From: Haloplanus sp. GDY1
Lineage (GTDB): Archaea > Halobacteriota > Halobacteria > Halobacteriales > Haloferacaceae
DNA length: 64,000 bases
Assembly (NCBI RefSeq): GCF_023703775.1
Contig: NZ_CP098514.1
Location: 2,946,376-3,010,375, forward strand
Direction of reading: 5' to 3'
In this document: positions 52,319-60,682 of the stretch, in pieces
Position numbering within the stretch: position 1 is the first letter of the stretch
Layout: every line of letters begins with the position of its first letter
Notes under the pieces: generated by a model
What the model was told of the DNA's origin: nothing
Databases searched by the model: none
What the model saw: only the letters and a program-made list of their open reading frames with translations
Position numbers and translations under genes: made by a program

Positions 52319-54055
52319 TTACCCCGCTCGCAGTCGCTGGTACCCGATCTCGATGAGGACGTAGTCTCCCTTCGAAGGGCTCGTCGTCTCGTACCGCACG
52401 TACAGGTCGCCGTTGTTGCTGATGTAATCCGTCGCCGCCTGATTGAGCGTGAACGAATCCTCGGCGAGTCCGGTGTTCGAACGGGTCTGGGTTTCGTCCA
52501 AACTGAACCGGTCGAGTTCCTGATTGCCTTCGTCGACGACCACGACGTCGACGCCGTCGGTGTTCCCGTTCTCGAAGAAGTACGCGATTTCGAGCGTGTA
52601 GGAGTTCGACGGCGCCACGTTTCTGGTCACCGTCCCGACATCGAACTGATGTTCCTTCCCGGGGTTACGGTATTCGGTTTCCAGCTTGGCGGTCTGACTG
52701 TCCGGTTCCTGCATGTTGGCGAAGTCGCTGAGATACCCGTACGCGTTGTTCTCCGGAGGGATCGATCCGTCACCCCCGTTCCCGTCGTTGAACGCGTCCG
52801 GATAGTACGGCGAGTCCGGCGGCGGCGTCGAGCCGCCGCCTCCGTTCCCGCTCCCCAACGACACCACCGTCACGTTGATCCGCACCGATTCGGGCTCCTC
52901 GCCGCTGAAGTCCGCCCGATCCGCGGGCGGGTCGAAGGTGAAGTTGATGCTGTCGGTTCGGGTCGCGCCGACGATGGAGTTCGGGGCGCCGTACTCGAAG
53001 ATCACCTGCCCGGAGCCGTCGGAGACGCCCTCCGACGGCAGGATATCGGCGCCGGTCCCCGAGACCGCCGCGTCGACGGTCACGCCCGAGACGGGGTTGT
53101 TGTACCCGTCCCGCACTTCGAGGACGATCCGACGGGTGCCGCCGGCCGTGACGCTGTCGGCGCCGTCGACGACCGTCAGGTACTGTTCGCTCGTGTCGGA
53201 CACTCCGGTCCCGACGCCGATCTTCGCCATCCGCAGGCGGTAGGTCCGGTTGGGGACGAGGTCGACGGTGAGCGTCCCGCCGGTCACCGTCACCCCGCTC
53301 GCGTTGCCGTCGATGCGCCCGCCGTTGGACTCGTACTGGTCGGCGAGGAGTCGCTCCCACTCGTCCTCGGGGAGGTCGGTGGTCACTTCGATGGCGATGT
53401 CGCTCCCGTTGACGGCGACGGTCCGGTCGCTCGCGCTGACGGGCGTCGGACTCACGCTGGTCGCCTGCGTGCCGCTCCGACTCAGGTCCCCGTCGAGCGC
53501 GACGACGTAGATCAGGTTGCCCTGGAGCAGGCGCTGGTCGGTCACCGCGCGGCTCCGACTCCCGAAGTCGTTGTACAGCACCGTGTCGTCGTAGACCGTC
53601 CGCGGCGCGGCCTGATAGAGGCTGTAGTCGGGATCGTACGTCAGGGTCCGGGTCGACCGGGAGCGCGTCGTCCCGTTCCAGTAGTCGGCGGTCTCGTCGT
53701 TGATCGCCGTGGCGTTGACGAGCCGAACCTCTCCGCCCGGTTCGGTCGCCAGCCGACCGCTCGACGGCGGCGGGTTCACCGCGACGATGCGGGTCGGATA
53801 GCGGGTGCCGAGCTGGATCGTCGTCGGACTCGTGCGCTCCGCCGACGCCGTCTGCAGGATCCCGTTTCGCAACTGCTGGAGGCTCTCCTGTACCTGCTGG
53901 CTGTGGTCGAACTCGACCTCCTCGTTCTGGTCGGGGACGACCGTGGCCTGATAGAGCGCCAGTCCGATGACGAGAAAGCCGAGCAACAGGATGGCACCGA
54001 CCTGGAGGGCGGCCGCTCGCCGATCGTCCCGGAGTCGCATACCTCCGTTTGCCAA
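52319..54055 (-). CDS. Haloarchaeal surface protein with pilin-like N-terminus and Ig-like domain
   Basis: 578 aa from ATG 54055, or 573 from ATG 54040 (MRLRDDRRAAALQVGAILLL). The hydrophobic helix VGAILLLGFLVIGLALYQAT followed by VVPDQNEEVEFDHSQQVQES is a recognisable haloarchaeal signal/anchor class. A beta-rich region follows, then an Ig-like (Big-1) domain at about 310-400 (VLEVRDGYNNPVSGVTVDAA), a Gly/Pro linker (STPPPDSPYYPDAF) and a C-terminal beta domain (480-578) that looks carbohydrate-module-like (APSNSYTLEIAYFFENGNTD). Likely extracellular. It precedes the poly-Asp pilin on the same strand by 88 nt. Confidence 0.83.
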   Translation of the reverse strand: MANGGMRLRDDRRAAALQVGAILLLGFLVIGLALYQATVVPDQNEEVEFDHSQQVQESLQQLRNGILQTASAERTSPTTIQLGTRYPTRIVAVNPPPSSGRLATEPGGEVRLVNATAINDETADYWNGTTRSRSTRTLTYDPDYSLYQAAPRTVYDDTVLYNDFGSRSRAVTDQRLLQGNLIYVVALDGDLSRSGTQATSVSPTPVSASDRTVAVNGSDIAIEVTTDLPEDEWERLLADQYESNGGRIDGNASGVTVTGGTLTVDLVPNRTYRLRMAKIGVGTGVSDTSEQYLTVVDGADSVTAGGTRRIVLEVRDGYNNPVSGVTVDAAVSGTGADILPSEGVSDGSGQVIFEYGAPNSIVGATRTDSINFTFDPPADRADFSGEEPESVRINVTVVSLGSGNGGGGSTPPPDSPYYPDAFNDGNGGDGSIPPENNAYGYLSDFANMQEPDSQTAKLETEYRNPGKEHQFDVGTVTRNVAPSNSYTLEIAYFFENGNTDGVDVVVVDEGNQELDRFSLDETQTRSNTGLAEDSFTLNQAATDYISNNGDLYVRYETTSPSKGDYVLIEIGYQRLRAG

Positions 54056-54085
54056 CCGGCGTTCAAAAGGATGCCGGCCCGAGTA

Positions 54086-54670
54086 TCAGTCCTCGTCCTC
54101 TTCCTCGACGACCTCGGGGTCGCTCATCGCGCTCTGGAGGCTGTCGAGTCCGTTGACCCACTCCGAGACCAGGCCGTACTCCAGGTCCTCGACGAGGGCG
54201 ATGTCGAGCTCGTCGCCGTCGATGATGCGCGTCCCGGCCTGCACGAGGTAGCCGAGCGCGGCGTCCAGGTCCTCGTTGGCCTCGGCGTCGGCCGCGGCGT
54301 GGACGTACTCCTCGATGGTGCCGTCCTCGGCCGCGCCCGCGGCGATGTACTCCTCGGCGGCGTAGAAGACACAGACCAGACTGGTCTGGACGCCGTCGAC
54401 CAGCATCCGCTTTTCCTCGTCCTCCAGGTCCACGTCCTCGAGGACGATGTCGCGCACGTCGGTCAGTTCGTCGACGGCCTCCTCCTCGTCGAGGCGGCCG
54501 TCCTCGTAGGCGTTGACGATCTTCGCGACGGCGATGGCGGCGTCGTCCTGCAGGTTGAGCAGGAGTCGCGCCGAGTCCTCGTTCTCCGGGTCGAGGTCCT
54601 CCTCGGCCACCCGCTCGATCCAGTTCCCCCAGCGGTCTTCGGTGTAGAACGTGTCCTCCACGTCGGTCAT
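54086..54670 (-). CDS. DUF2150-family archaeal protein
   Basis: 194 aa from ATG 54670 (MTDVEDTFYTEDRWGNWIER). Almost wholly helical and acidic: NLQDDAAIAVAKIVNAYEDG, LVDGVQTSLVCVFYAAEEYI, LDAALGYLVQAGTRIIDGDE. I recognise the haloarchaeal/methanogen DUF2150 family by the FYTEERWxNWxxR start. No function known. It stands alone between a surface protein and the TatD-like gene. Confidence 0.85.
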   Translation of the reverse strand: MTDVEDTFYTEDRWGNWIERVAEEDLDPENEDSARLLLNLQDDAAIAVAKIVNAYEDGRLDEEEAVDELTDVRDIVLEDVDLEDEEKRMLVDGVQTSLVCVFYAAEEYIAAGAAEDGTIEEYVHAAADAEANEDLDAALGYLVQAGTRIIDGDELDIALVEDLEYGLVSEWVNGLDSLQSAMSDPEVVEEEDED

Positions 54671-54774
54671 ACCTCGACCGAACGTTCGTGGACTCAAAGA
54701 CCTTTCCGATACTCCCGGCGTCGGTTCGGCGACCCGATCCGACGGATTCCCGTCGTATCCGGCGGCTCGGCGCC

Positions 54775-55629
54775 TCACGCGGAAAGCGTCGCCTCCGTGT
54801 CGATCCCGTAGACGCGAGCGGGGGTCTCGACGTGTGCCAGTCGGACGGCGTCGTCGTACCCCTCCTCGAGCAGGGTGCGGACCCGTCGGGGGACCGTCTT
54901 CGGTCCCATCACCGCCCCGGGCCGGTCGGGGTCGTCGACGAAGTCCGTCTCCATCAGGAAGGGCTCGCCGCGCTCGGCGGCCTCGCGGAGCCACTCCGTG
55001 CGGCACATCACGCTCGGCGTCGGCCCCGCGAGCGTCGGGCCCGCGTAGTGTTTCACGACTCGATGGGCGGGGAGCCCCCGCTCCTCGGCCCACGACGCGA
55101 TCTCCGTGAGGTCCTCGCTCGCCTCGGTGTGCAGTTGCACCGCGCACTCCACGTCCGCCCCGAGGCCGAGCGCGTGGCGGAGGACGGCGTTCGAGGCGTC
55201 CCACACCTCGTCGGGCGTGTCGTAGTGGGGTCGCCCGGACTTGAGCGCGAGCGCGCGCCCGTCTCGGACGTACTCCGCGGCGACGTCGAGGCCGGCCTGC
55301 ATCAGGTCGCGCGCGTCGCCCGGCGCGAACCCGCGGTCGTCGACCAGGCGGGAGATCAGGCCGGGGTGGACGCCCAGCACCGGCCACGCGCGCCCGGGAA
55401 GCAGGTCGTTCGCCTCCACGACGACGTCGAGGGTGCGCTCGAACACGTCGCGGAAGTCCTCGCCCGTCTCGGCCTCGACGCCGAGGTGCCAGGAGGGCTT
55501 GTTCACCACGAGCAGGTGGGTGCCGCCGAGGCGGCGGAAGTCGCGGACTGCCGACAGCCCCTGGCCCGCGTCGGGGTCGAGGTGGAGGTGGTCGTCGAGT
55601 ACCGGCGTGTCGAGGTCCGGTTCGGTCAC
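54775..55629 (-). CDS. TatD-like/amidohydrolase-fold metal-dependent hydrolase
   Basis: 284 aa. DDHLHLDPDAG supplies the first HxH metal ligands, WPVLGVHPGLISRL the region with a later His, AVQLHTEASEDL another, and LMETDFVDDPDRPG the final Asp region. A TIM-barrel amidohydrolase is predicted. TatD nucleases are the nearest named group, but this is an archaeal subfamily whose substrate is unknown. The gene after it (55679) is on the same strand 50 nt upstream. Confidence 0.85.
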   Translation of the reverse strand: MTEPDLDTPVLDDHLHLDPDAGQGLSAVRDFRRLGGTHLLVVNKPSWHLGVEAETGEDFRDVFERTLDVVVEANDLLPGRAWPVLGVHPGLISRLVDDRGFAPGDARDLMQAGLDVAAEYVRDGRALALKSGRPHYDTPDEVWDASNAVLRHALGLGADVECAVQLHTEASEDLTEIASWAEERGLPAHRVVKHYAGPTLAGPTPSVMCRTEWLREAAERGEPFLMETDFVDDPDRPGAVMGPKTVPRRVRTLLEEGYDDAVRLAHVETPARVYGIDTEATLSA

Positions 55630-55678
55630 GGGCGACCCTGAGGGGCCGGCGCGGCAAAGGTCGCTCGGATTCGGTCGG

Positions 55679-56134
55679 TCACTCGCCGAGGGTGGTGCTC
55701 TCGGCGGCGGCGTTGCGCAGGGCGTCCGACCGGCCGTGTTCGCCCGGCGCGATGGCGAGCGTCCGGAGTCCGCAGGCGTTGGCCGTCTCGATTGCGGGTT
55801 TGAAGTCCGTGTCCCGGGAGGCGACGGCGACGACGTCGGCGCGCCCCTCGACGGCGAAGCGGGTCAGGTCGACGGCGAGTTTCACGTCCACGTCGCCGCT
55901 GGTGACGACCACCTCGAACCCGCGCGCCTCGGCGGCCTGAATCAGCTTCGGCGTCGCGTGTTCGTCGACGTAGAGTCGGGTCGTGGCGGGCCGTCCCGCC
56001 GCCGCCGCGGCCTCGCGCACGTCGTCCAGGTCCACGTCGAACTCGTCGCGGAGGACGTTCGGCCCGTCGACGAACAGCGCCACGCGTGGCTCGCCGTCGC
56101 CCGCGCCGTCCGAGAGCCACCCGAAGGGATCCAT
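55679..56134 (-). CDS. NYN-domain protein (LabA/PIN-like, TIGR00288-type)
   Basis: 151 aa. RVALFVDGPNVLRDEFDVDL (first catalytic Asp), then VVTSGDVDVKLAVDLTRFAV and VVAVASRDTDFKPAIETANACG (acidic cluster) are the NYN/PIN-like ribonuclease motifs. The fold is a Rossmann-like nuclease. It probably acts on RNA, although no substrate is known. Lies upstream of the TatD-like gene, same strand. Confidence 0.88.
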   Translation of the reverse strand: MDPFGWLSDGAGDGEPRVALFVDGPNVLRDEFDVDLDDVREAAAAAGRPATTRLYVDEHATPKLIQAAEARGFEVVVTSGDVDVKLAVDLTRFAVEGRADVVAVASRDTDFKPAIETANACGLRTLAIAPGEHGRSDALRNAAAESTTLGE

Positions 56135-56217
56135 GGCCCTCCTACCCCGGTCGCGGGCATATACGTCCCGGTTCGGATCGCCGGTGACGTTTTGTGCCAG
56201 GGCGTTCCACCGCCGGT

Positions 56218-56574
56218 GTGTCCGGCCGCACCCTCCTCTCGCTCGACGGCACCCCCTACGACGACGCCGAGTTCTCGCGGCTGTGGCTCGTCGCGACGGC
56301 GACCTACGGCGTCGGCGACGTCGTGACGACGGTCGCGCTCGTCCGGTTCAGCGCGTCGGTGAGCGAGGCCAACGCCCTCCTGCGGACGGCCATCGAGGCC
56401 TTCGGTCTGTGGGGGCTGGTCGGGCTCAAACTCGCCGCCTTCTTCACCTGTCTGGCGATCAGCCTCTCCGGCGCCCGCGACGCCGACGACCTGCTCTACT
56501 ACGGGCCGCCGGCGGTGCTGGCGCTCGTCGGCGCCTTCACCACCGCGTACAACGTCCGGCTGCTGGTCGGCTAG
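56218..56574 (+). CDS. Small membrane protein
   Basis: 118 aa from GTG 56218 (MSGRTLLSLDGTPYDDAEFS); a GTG at 56194 would add 8 residues. Three hydrophobic segments at about 22-47 (LWLVATATYGVGDVVTTVAL), 60-84 (AIEAFGLWGLVGLKLAAFFT) and 96-116. An YGVGDxVTT motif near the first helix recurs in a common haloarchaeal family. Divergent from the NYN gene. Function unknown. Confidence 0.7.
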   Translation: MSGRTLLSLDGTPYDDAEFSRLWLVATATYGVGDVVTTVALVRFSASVSEANALLRTAIEAFGLWGLVGLKLAAFFTCLAISLSGARDADDLLYYGPPAVLALVGAFTTAYNVRLLVG

Positions 56575-56661
56575 CCGTGCGGCGCGGCCGCCGATCCGGG
56601 TCGCGTTCCGGGCCGCCGGTGCCGGGTCGACCGCCCACAGTGGGGATGGGTGGTCGGGACG

Positions 56662-57456
56662 CTACGCCCGACGCAGCCGGATCGTGATGCCGTCGGGGTC
56701 GGTGGCCTCGACCTCGCCGGCGCGGTTCGTGGGCGCCCCGCCGACTCGCGACGCGACCGCCTCGGCGTCGTCGAGAGCGAGTTCGATCCACGCCAGTCCC
56801 CTGCCTTCCGGTGGCTTCGACCGCCCGTTCCAGACGTTACAGCCGACGTGGTGGTGGTAGTCGTCGGCGGCGAGAAAGAGCGCGCCCGGCATCGACTGCC
56901 GGACGCGCAGGCCGAGGCCGTCGGCGTAGAAGGACCGCGCGGCGTCGAGCGACGACACTTCGAGGTGGACGTGGCCGACGTCCGTCCCAGGCGGGCACCG
57001 ATCCGCACCGCCGGCCGCCTCGCGCAGGGGGTCGAGCCCGAGGGGGAGCGTGTCCATCTCGACCCGGCCGTCGTCGGTGGTGGGCCACGCCGACCGCGGC
57101 CGGTCGCGGTACATCTCGATCCCGTTGTCCTCCGGGTCGCTCAGGTACAGCGCCTCGCTGACGCGGTGGTCCGAGGCGCCGTCGAGCCGCCAGTTCCGCT
57201 CGATCCGGCCGAGCGCGTCGCCGAGGGCCGCCCGCGAGGGGACCCGAAACGCCGTGTGAAAGAGGCCGGTCTCGTCAACCCCGCGGGCCGGGCGGTCGGG
57301 CGCCGCCGCGAGGACCAGGAGCGGGTCGTCGACGCCGAGCACCGCGCGGTCGCCGTCGCGGACCAGCGTCTCCAGGCCGATCACGTCCCCGTAGAACTCG
57401 ACCATCCGGTCGAGATCGGTCACCCACAGTCCCACCCGTCCGATGCTTCCGGTCAC
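56662..57456 (-). CDS. VOC-family (glyoxalase/extradiol dioxygenase-like) protein, two repeats
   Basis: 264 aa. Two vicinal-oxygen-chelate modules: residues 5-125 (GRVGLWVTDLDRMVEFYGDV, LFHTAFRVPSR, IEMYRDRP) and 158-262 (DVGHVHLEVSSLDAARSFYA, LAADDYHHHVGCNVW). Metal ligands are likely H (FHTAF), E (IEMY), H (HVHLE). This layout is like bacterial CatE-type catechol dioxygenases or a glyoxalase relative. The substrate is unknown. Confidence 0.88.
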   Translation of the reverse strand: MTGSIGRVGLWVTDLDRMVEFYGDVIGLETLVRDGDRAVLGVDDPLLVLAAAPDRPARGVDETGLFHTAFRVPSRAALGDALGRIERNWRLDGASDHRVSEALYLSDPEDNGIEMYRDRPRSAWPTTDDGRVEMDTLPLGLDPLREAAGGADRCPPGTDVGHVHLEVSSLDAARSFYADGLGLRVRQSMPGALFLAADDYHHHVGCNVWNGRSKPPEGRGLAWIELALDDAEAVASRVGGAPTNRAGEVEATDPDGITIRLRRA

Positions 57457-57498
57457 GGCTCCGGCTACGCACGCGGGGACCTTCGCTCTGCCGGGCGG

Positions 57499-58125
57499 TC
57501 ACGCCGCGTCCAGATCGGACGGCCGGTCGACGTCCCGGTGGACGCCCGGATCGCCGGTTTCGACCAGTGCGGCGTCGGGCGCCGACAGGAGGATCCCCCG
57601 CCCGCCCACGTCGCCGGCCACGCCCCGGAGGGCGTCGAACCACCGCGACCCGAAACAGACCGGATTGCCGCGGCGACCGTCGACGGCCGCCGCGAGGGGG
57701 TCGCCGGCGCCCGCGCGGAAGGCGCGAACGAGGCGCGTCACCGTCTCGGACCGCACGAACGGCATATCGCCGAGACCGACGACGGCGGCGTCCGCGTCGG
57801 GTGGCACGGCGGCGACTCCCGTTCGGACCGACGCCGCCTGCCCGTCGGCGTAGTCGGGGTTGTGGACGACGCGGACGCCGTCCGGGAGCGCGGTCCGGAC
57901 CCGCCCCGCCTCGTGGCCGACGACGGCGACGATTGGATCGACCGGTGCGTCGAGGTACGTCCGGACGGCGCGGGTGACGATCGGCTCGCCGTCGACGCGT
58001 GCGAGCAGTTTGTTGGCGTCGCCGTAGCGGGAACTCGTGCCCGCCGCGAGAACGACGCCCGCGACGCTCGCCGTCCGCGTCGGGTGGAACGGGGGCGAGC
58101 GAACGGGGAGGTCGGCGTCGATCAC
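57499..58125 (-). CDS. MocA/MobA-like molybdopterin nucleotidyltransferase
   Basis: 208 aa from GTG 58125, overlapping the moeA stop by 4 nt (GTGA). NTP-transferase motif VVLAAGTSSRYGDANKLLAR (residues 21-40), then AVVGLGDMPFVRSETVTRLV and the acidic metal region. MocA enzymes add CMP to molybdopterin to form the MCD cofactor of xanthine-oxidase-family enzymes; MobA adds GMP. The adjacent cox genes need MCD, which favours the MocA role. This last step is inference from context. Confidence 0.85.
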   Translation of the reverse strand: MIDADLPVRSPPFHPTRTASVAGVVLAAGTSSRYGDANKLLARVDGEPIVTRAVRTYLDAPVDPIVAVVGHEAGRVRTALPDGVRVVHNPDYADGQAASVRTGVAAVPPDADAAVVGLGDMPFVRSETVTRLVRAFRAGAGDPLAAAVDGRRGNPVCFGSRWFDALRGVAGDVGGRGILLSAPDAALVETGDPGVHRDVDRPSDLDAA

Positions 58126-59324
58126 GGCGTCTCCAGCGCCGGAAACGGCGTCCACTCGACTGCGTCGCCGGCGACGAGCGGCGCCGTCCTGAACGCGAGG
58201 CCGTCGGCACGCAGGACGCGGGGGCAGGACGCGACCCGGCCGGGGCGGTATCGGCCGTCGTACAGGTCGGCCCCCGTTCCCGGCGTCCCGACGGGTGTCG
58301 CGGTCCCGTCCGCGACGGCGACCGGAATCGCGTACTCCAGCGGGGCCTCCGGGAGGGCGAGATCGCGGTCGACGGTCGCCTCGCGCCAGGGAAGCGCCCG
58401 CGCCCCGCGGAAAAACGGCGCCAGCAGGGTGACCGCGGCGACGTAGGCCGCGACGGGCTTGCCGGGGAGCGCGAACGCGACGGCGTCGTGGCCCCCGAGG
58501 CGGATACACGCGGCCGGGCGTCCGGGACGGAGCGCGACGCCCCGCCAGACGACCGCGCCGAGGTCGGCCAGCACGCCGACGGTGTGGTCCAGTCGCCCGA
58601 CGCTGGTGCCGCCCGAGGTGACGAGCACGTCGTGTGTCTCGGCCGCCGCACGCAACCGGCGACGGAGGGCCGTCGAGTCGTCGGGCGCGGTCCCCGCGAG
58701 CGTGGCGTCGTGCCCCCACCGACGGCACAGGCCGGCGATCGTGGCCGAGTCGCGGTCCGGTTGGGCGCCGGCGTCCACCTCGTCGCCGGTGGCGACGACG
58801 GCGGCGGAGAGCGGCTCCCGGACGGTGACCCGGTCCCGGCCCAGGTCGCGGAGGATCGCGGCGTCCCGCGGCGACAGAACGGTCCCGGATTCGACGAGCG
58901 TCTCACCGGCGCTGCAGTAACTCCCCCTGCGGACGACGTTGGTCCAGGCCTCGAGCGACGGTCCCCGGAGCCGCTCGCCGTCGACGCGGGCGTCCTCCCG
59001 TGGCACGACGGCGTCGGCGCCGCGCGGCAGGGGCGCGCCGGTGGCGATCCGCGTCGCCGTCCCGGCCGCGTGGTCGACGGGGTCGTCGTCCGGGGCGAGC
59101 GTGCGGTCGCGGATCGAGAGCGGGAGCGGATCGCCGGCCGCGACGGCGAAGCCGTCCATCGTCGCGTAGTCGTGCGCGGGGCGGGGGTCCGCGGCGACGA
59201 CGGCCTCGACGAGTCGCAGTCCGCCGACGGCGTCGGCGGCGACCGTCGTCGTCTCGCCCGCGACTGCCTCCCCGAGCCGTGCTGCCGCCGTCGCCGCTTC
59301 GGCCGGATCACGGAGCGACGACAC
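58122..59324 (-). CDS. moeA: Molybdopterin molybdenumtransferase
   Basis: 400 aa. MoeA domains: DYATMDGFAVAAGD in domain 1, APLPRGADAVVPRE in the second, VVATGDEVDAGA at the start of the MPT-binding domain, VTSGGTSVGRLDHT (active-site Gly/Ser/Thr), and LPGKPVAAYVA with the C-terminal beta domain. It inserts molybdate into adenylated molybdopterin. It is first in a two-gene operon with the nucleotidyltransferase and is divergent from coxGSLM. A 9-bp-arm inverted repeat lies 36 nt upstream. Confidence 0.94.
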   Translation of the reverse strand: MSSLRDPAEAATAAARLGEAVAGETTTVAADAVGGLRLVEAVVAADPRPAHDYATMDGFAVAAGDPLPLSIRDRTLAPDDDPVDHAAGTATRIATGAPLPRGADAVVPREDARVDGERLRGPSLEAWTNVVRRGSYCSAGETLVESGTVLSPRDAAILRDLGRDRVTVREPLSAAVVATGDEVDAGAQPDRDSATIAGLCRRWGHDATLAGTAPDDSTALRRRLRAAAETHDVLVTSGGTSVGRLDHTVGVLADLGAVVWRGVALRPGRPAACIRLGGHDAVAFALPGKPVAAYVAAVTLLAPFFRGARALPWREATVDRDLALPEAPLEYAIPVAVADGTATPVGTPGTGADLYDGRYRPGRVASCPRVLRADGLAFRTAPLVAGDAVEWTPFPALETP

Positions 59325-59359
59325 GGGTCCCCCGTCCGGCGTAACTACTTTCGATCAAC

Positions 59360-59384
59360 TCGAAAAATGAATCCGATTTTTCGA
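59360..59384. promoter_or_regulatory. Inverted repeat upstream of moeA
   Basis: TCGAAAAAT (59360-59368) and ATTTTTCGA (59376-59384) are perfect 9-bp arms around a 7-nt spacer, 36-60 nt before the moeA ATG in the AT-rich divergent region. Candidate operator. Confidence 0.55.
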
Positions 59385-59447
59385 AACGGAAGTAACTGGA
59401 ACCGGACTCGATTTCTCGTCGGCTAGGTCTATCCACTAGCGTCGAGA

Positions 59448-59466
59448 AACGTAATATAGTTACGTT
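59448..59466. promoter_or_regulatory. Inverted repeat in the moeA-cox intergenic region
   Basis: AACGTAA-TATAG-TTACGTT is a perfect 7-bp-arm palindrome with 5-nt spacer (19 bp), 109-127 nt before the coxG ATG. Candidate binding site of a dimeric regulator controlling the molybdoenzyme genes. Confidence 0.55.
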
Positions 59467-59535
59467 ATTCCTCAAAAGGCTTATTAGGTTGGTGAATATG
59501 GTTACTGTCACGGTAGATTGCTGATGATGCTACAA

Positions 59536-59547
59536 ACACTTAATATC
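59536..59547 (+). promoter_or_regulatory. Promoter of coxGSLM
   Basis: ACACTTAATATC lies about 32 nt before the ATG at 59575, fitting a TATA box of a leaderless transcript. Confidence 0.55.
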
Positions 59548-59574
59548 GCGGTACCGCGTGAGGTGGGCCGATAG

Positions 59575-60174
59575 ATGGAGTTCGACGGGACGTTCAGCCT
59601 ATCGGACGTGACGACGGAGGAGGTGTGGCTCGCCCTCTCGGACCCGGTGATGGTCAGGAACGCGCTTCCGGGGTGTCAGTTCCTCGTCGAAGTCGACGAC
59701 CCCGACGACGTGGACTTCGACGCGCTGTCCGAGGCGGCCGAGGACGGGGAGGACCCGCCGACGCTCCCCGAGGCGGACCCCGAGGACGTCGCCGAACGCG
59801 CCCTCGAGGAGGGCGGGCACTACGCCGCCCTCGTCCAGGTCGGCGTCGGGAGCGTGAAACCGCGGTTCGAGACGGTCGTGACCATCGACCGCAAGGAGTT
59901 CCCCGAGATGGACGCCTCCGGCTACGGGAGCGCGAGCGACTCCTCGTTCGAGATGGACTCGGGGATGACCCTCGTCGAGACGGACGACGGCGTCGACGTG
60001 GAGTGGTGGACCGAGGCCGACGTGTTCGGCCGCGTCGCCCAGATGGGCCAGCGCGTCATCAACCCGGTCGCCAACCGCGTCGTCGGCCGCTTCTTCAAAC
60101 AGATCCAGAGCCAGTTGAGCGACGTCGGTGAGGAGTCCTCGGGACTCCGTGACCGCATCGAGGGACTCATCTAA
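59575..60174 (+). CDS. coxG: CoxG-like SRPBCC protein of the molybdoenzyme operon
   Basis: 199 aa. MEFDGTFSLSDVTTEEVWLA and LSDPVMVRNALPGCQFLVEV match the CoxG N-terminus; VGVGSVKPRFETVVTIDRKE and the helix VFGRVAQMGQRVINPVANRV match the rest of the SRPBCC fold. An extra acidic loop (about residues 43-82, with many D/E) is inserted compared with usual CoxG of about 150 aa. CoxG proteins help membrane attachment of CO dehydrogenase. First gene of coxG-S-L-M. Confidence 0.88.
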   Translation: MEFDGTFSLSDVTTEEVWLALSDPVMVRNALPGCQFLVEVDDPDDVDFDALSEAAEDGEDPPTLPEADPEDVAERALEEGGHYAALVQVGVGSVKPRFETVVTIDRKEFPEMDASGYGSASDSSFEMDSGMTLVETDDGVDVEWWTEADVFGRVAQMGQRVINPVANRVVGRFFKQIQSQLSDVGEESSGLRDRIEGLI

Positions 60175-60176
60175 CC

Positions 60177-60680
60177 ATGTCGACACGGGACATCTCGCTG
60201 ACGGTCAACGGCACGGAACACGAACTGAGCGTCGAGCCGCGGACGCTGCTGATCCACGTCCTCCGGGACGAACTCGACTACACCGGCCCGAACGTCGGCT
60301 GTGAGAGCAGCATGTGCGGGGCGTGTACGGTCCACGTCGACGGCGAGGCCGTCAAGTCCTGTACCCTGCTGGCCGTACAGGCCGACGGCGCCGAGGTGAC
60401 GACCGTCGAGGGCCTGGCCGAGGACGGCGACTTCCACCCGATTCAAGAGGGGTTCCAGGAGGAACACGGCCTCCAGTGTGGCTACTGCACGCCGGGCATG
60501 ATGATGACCGCGACGCAGTTGCTGGAGGAGAACCCCGATCCGAGCGAGGCGGAGATCCGCGAGGCGCTGGAGGGGAACCTCTGTCGCTGCACGGGGTATC
60601 AGAACATCGTCCGCGCCGTCGAAACCGCCGCGGAGAAGATGCAGGAACGGCCGGCCGTGGCCGACGGAGGGGGTGACTGA
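60177..60680 (+). CDS. coxS: Molybdenum hydroxylase small (2Fe-2S) subunit
   Basis: 167 aa. Plant-type [2Fe-2S] cysteines C42, C47, C50 and C62 ([19 protein letters not shown]) and the proximal cluster C101, C104, C136, C138 ([12 protein letters not shown] and [10 protein letters not shown]). It carries electrons between the Mo site of CoxL and FAD of CoxM. It starts 2 nt after coxG and ends 2 nt before coxL. Complete. Confidence 0.95.
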   Translation: MSTRDISLTVNGTEHELSVEPRTLLIHVLRDELDYTGPNVGCESSMCGACTVHVDGEAVKSCTLLAVQADGAEVTTVEGLAEDGDFHPIQEGFQEEHGLQCGYCTPGMMMTATQLLEENPDPSEAEIREALEGNLCRCTGYQNIVRAVETAAEKMQERPAVADGGGD

Positions 60681-60682
60681 CG

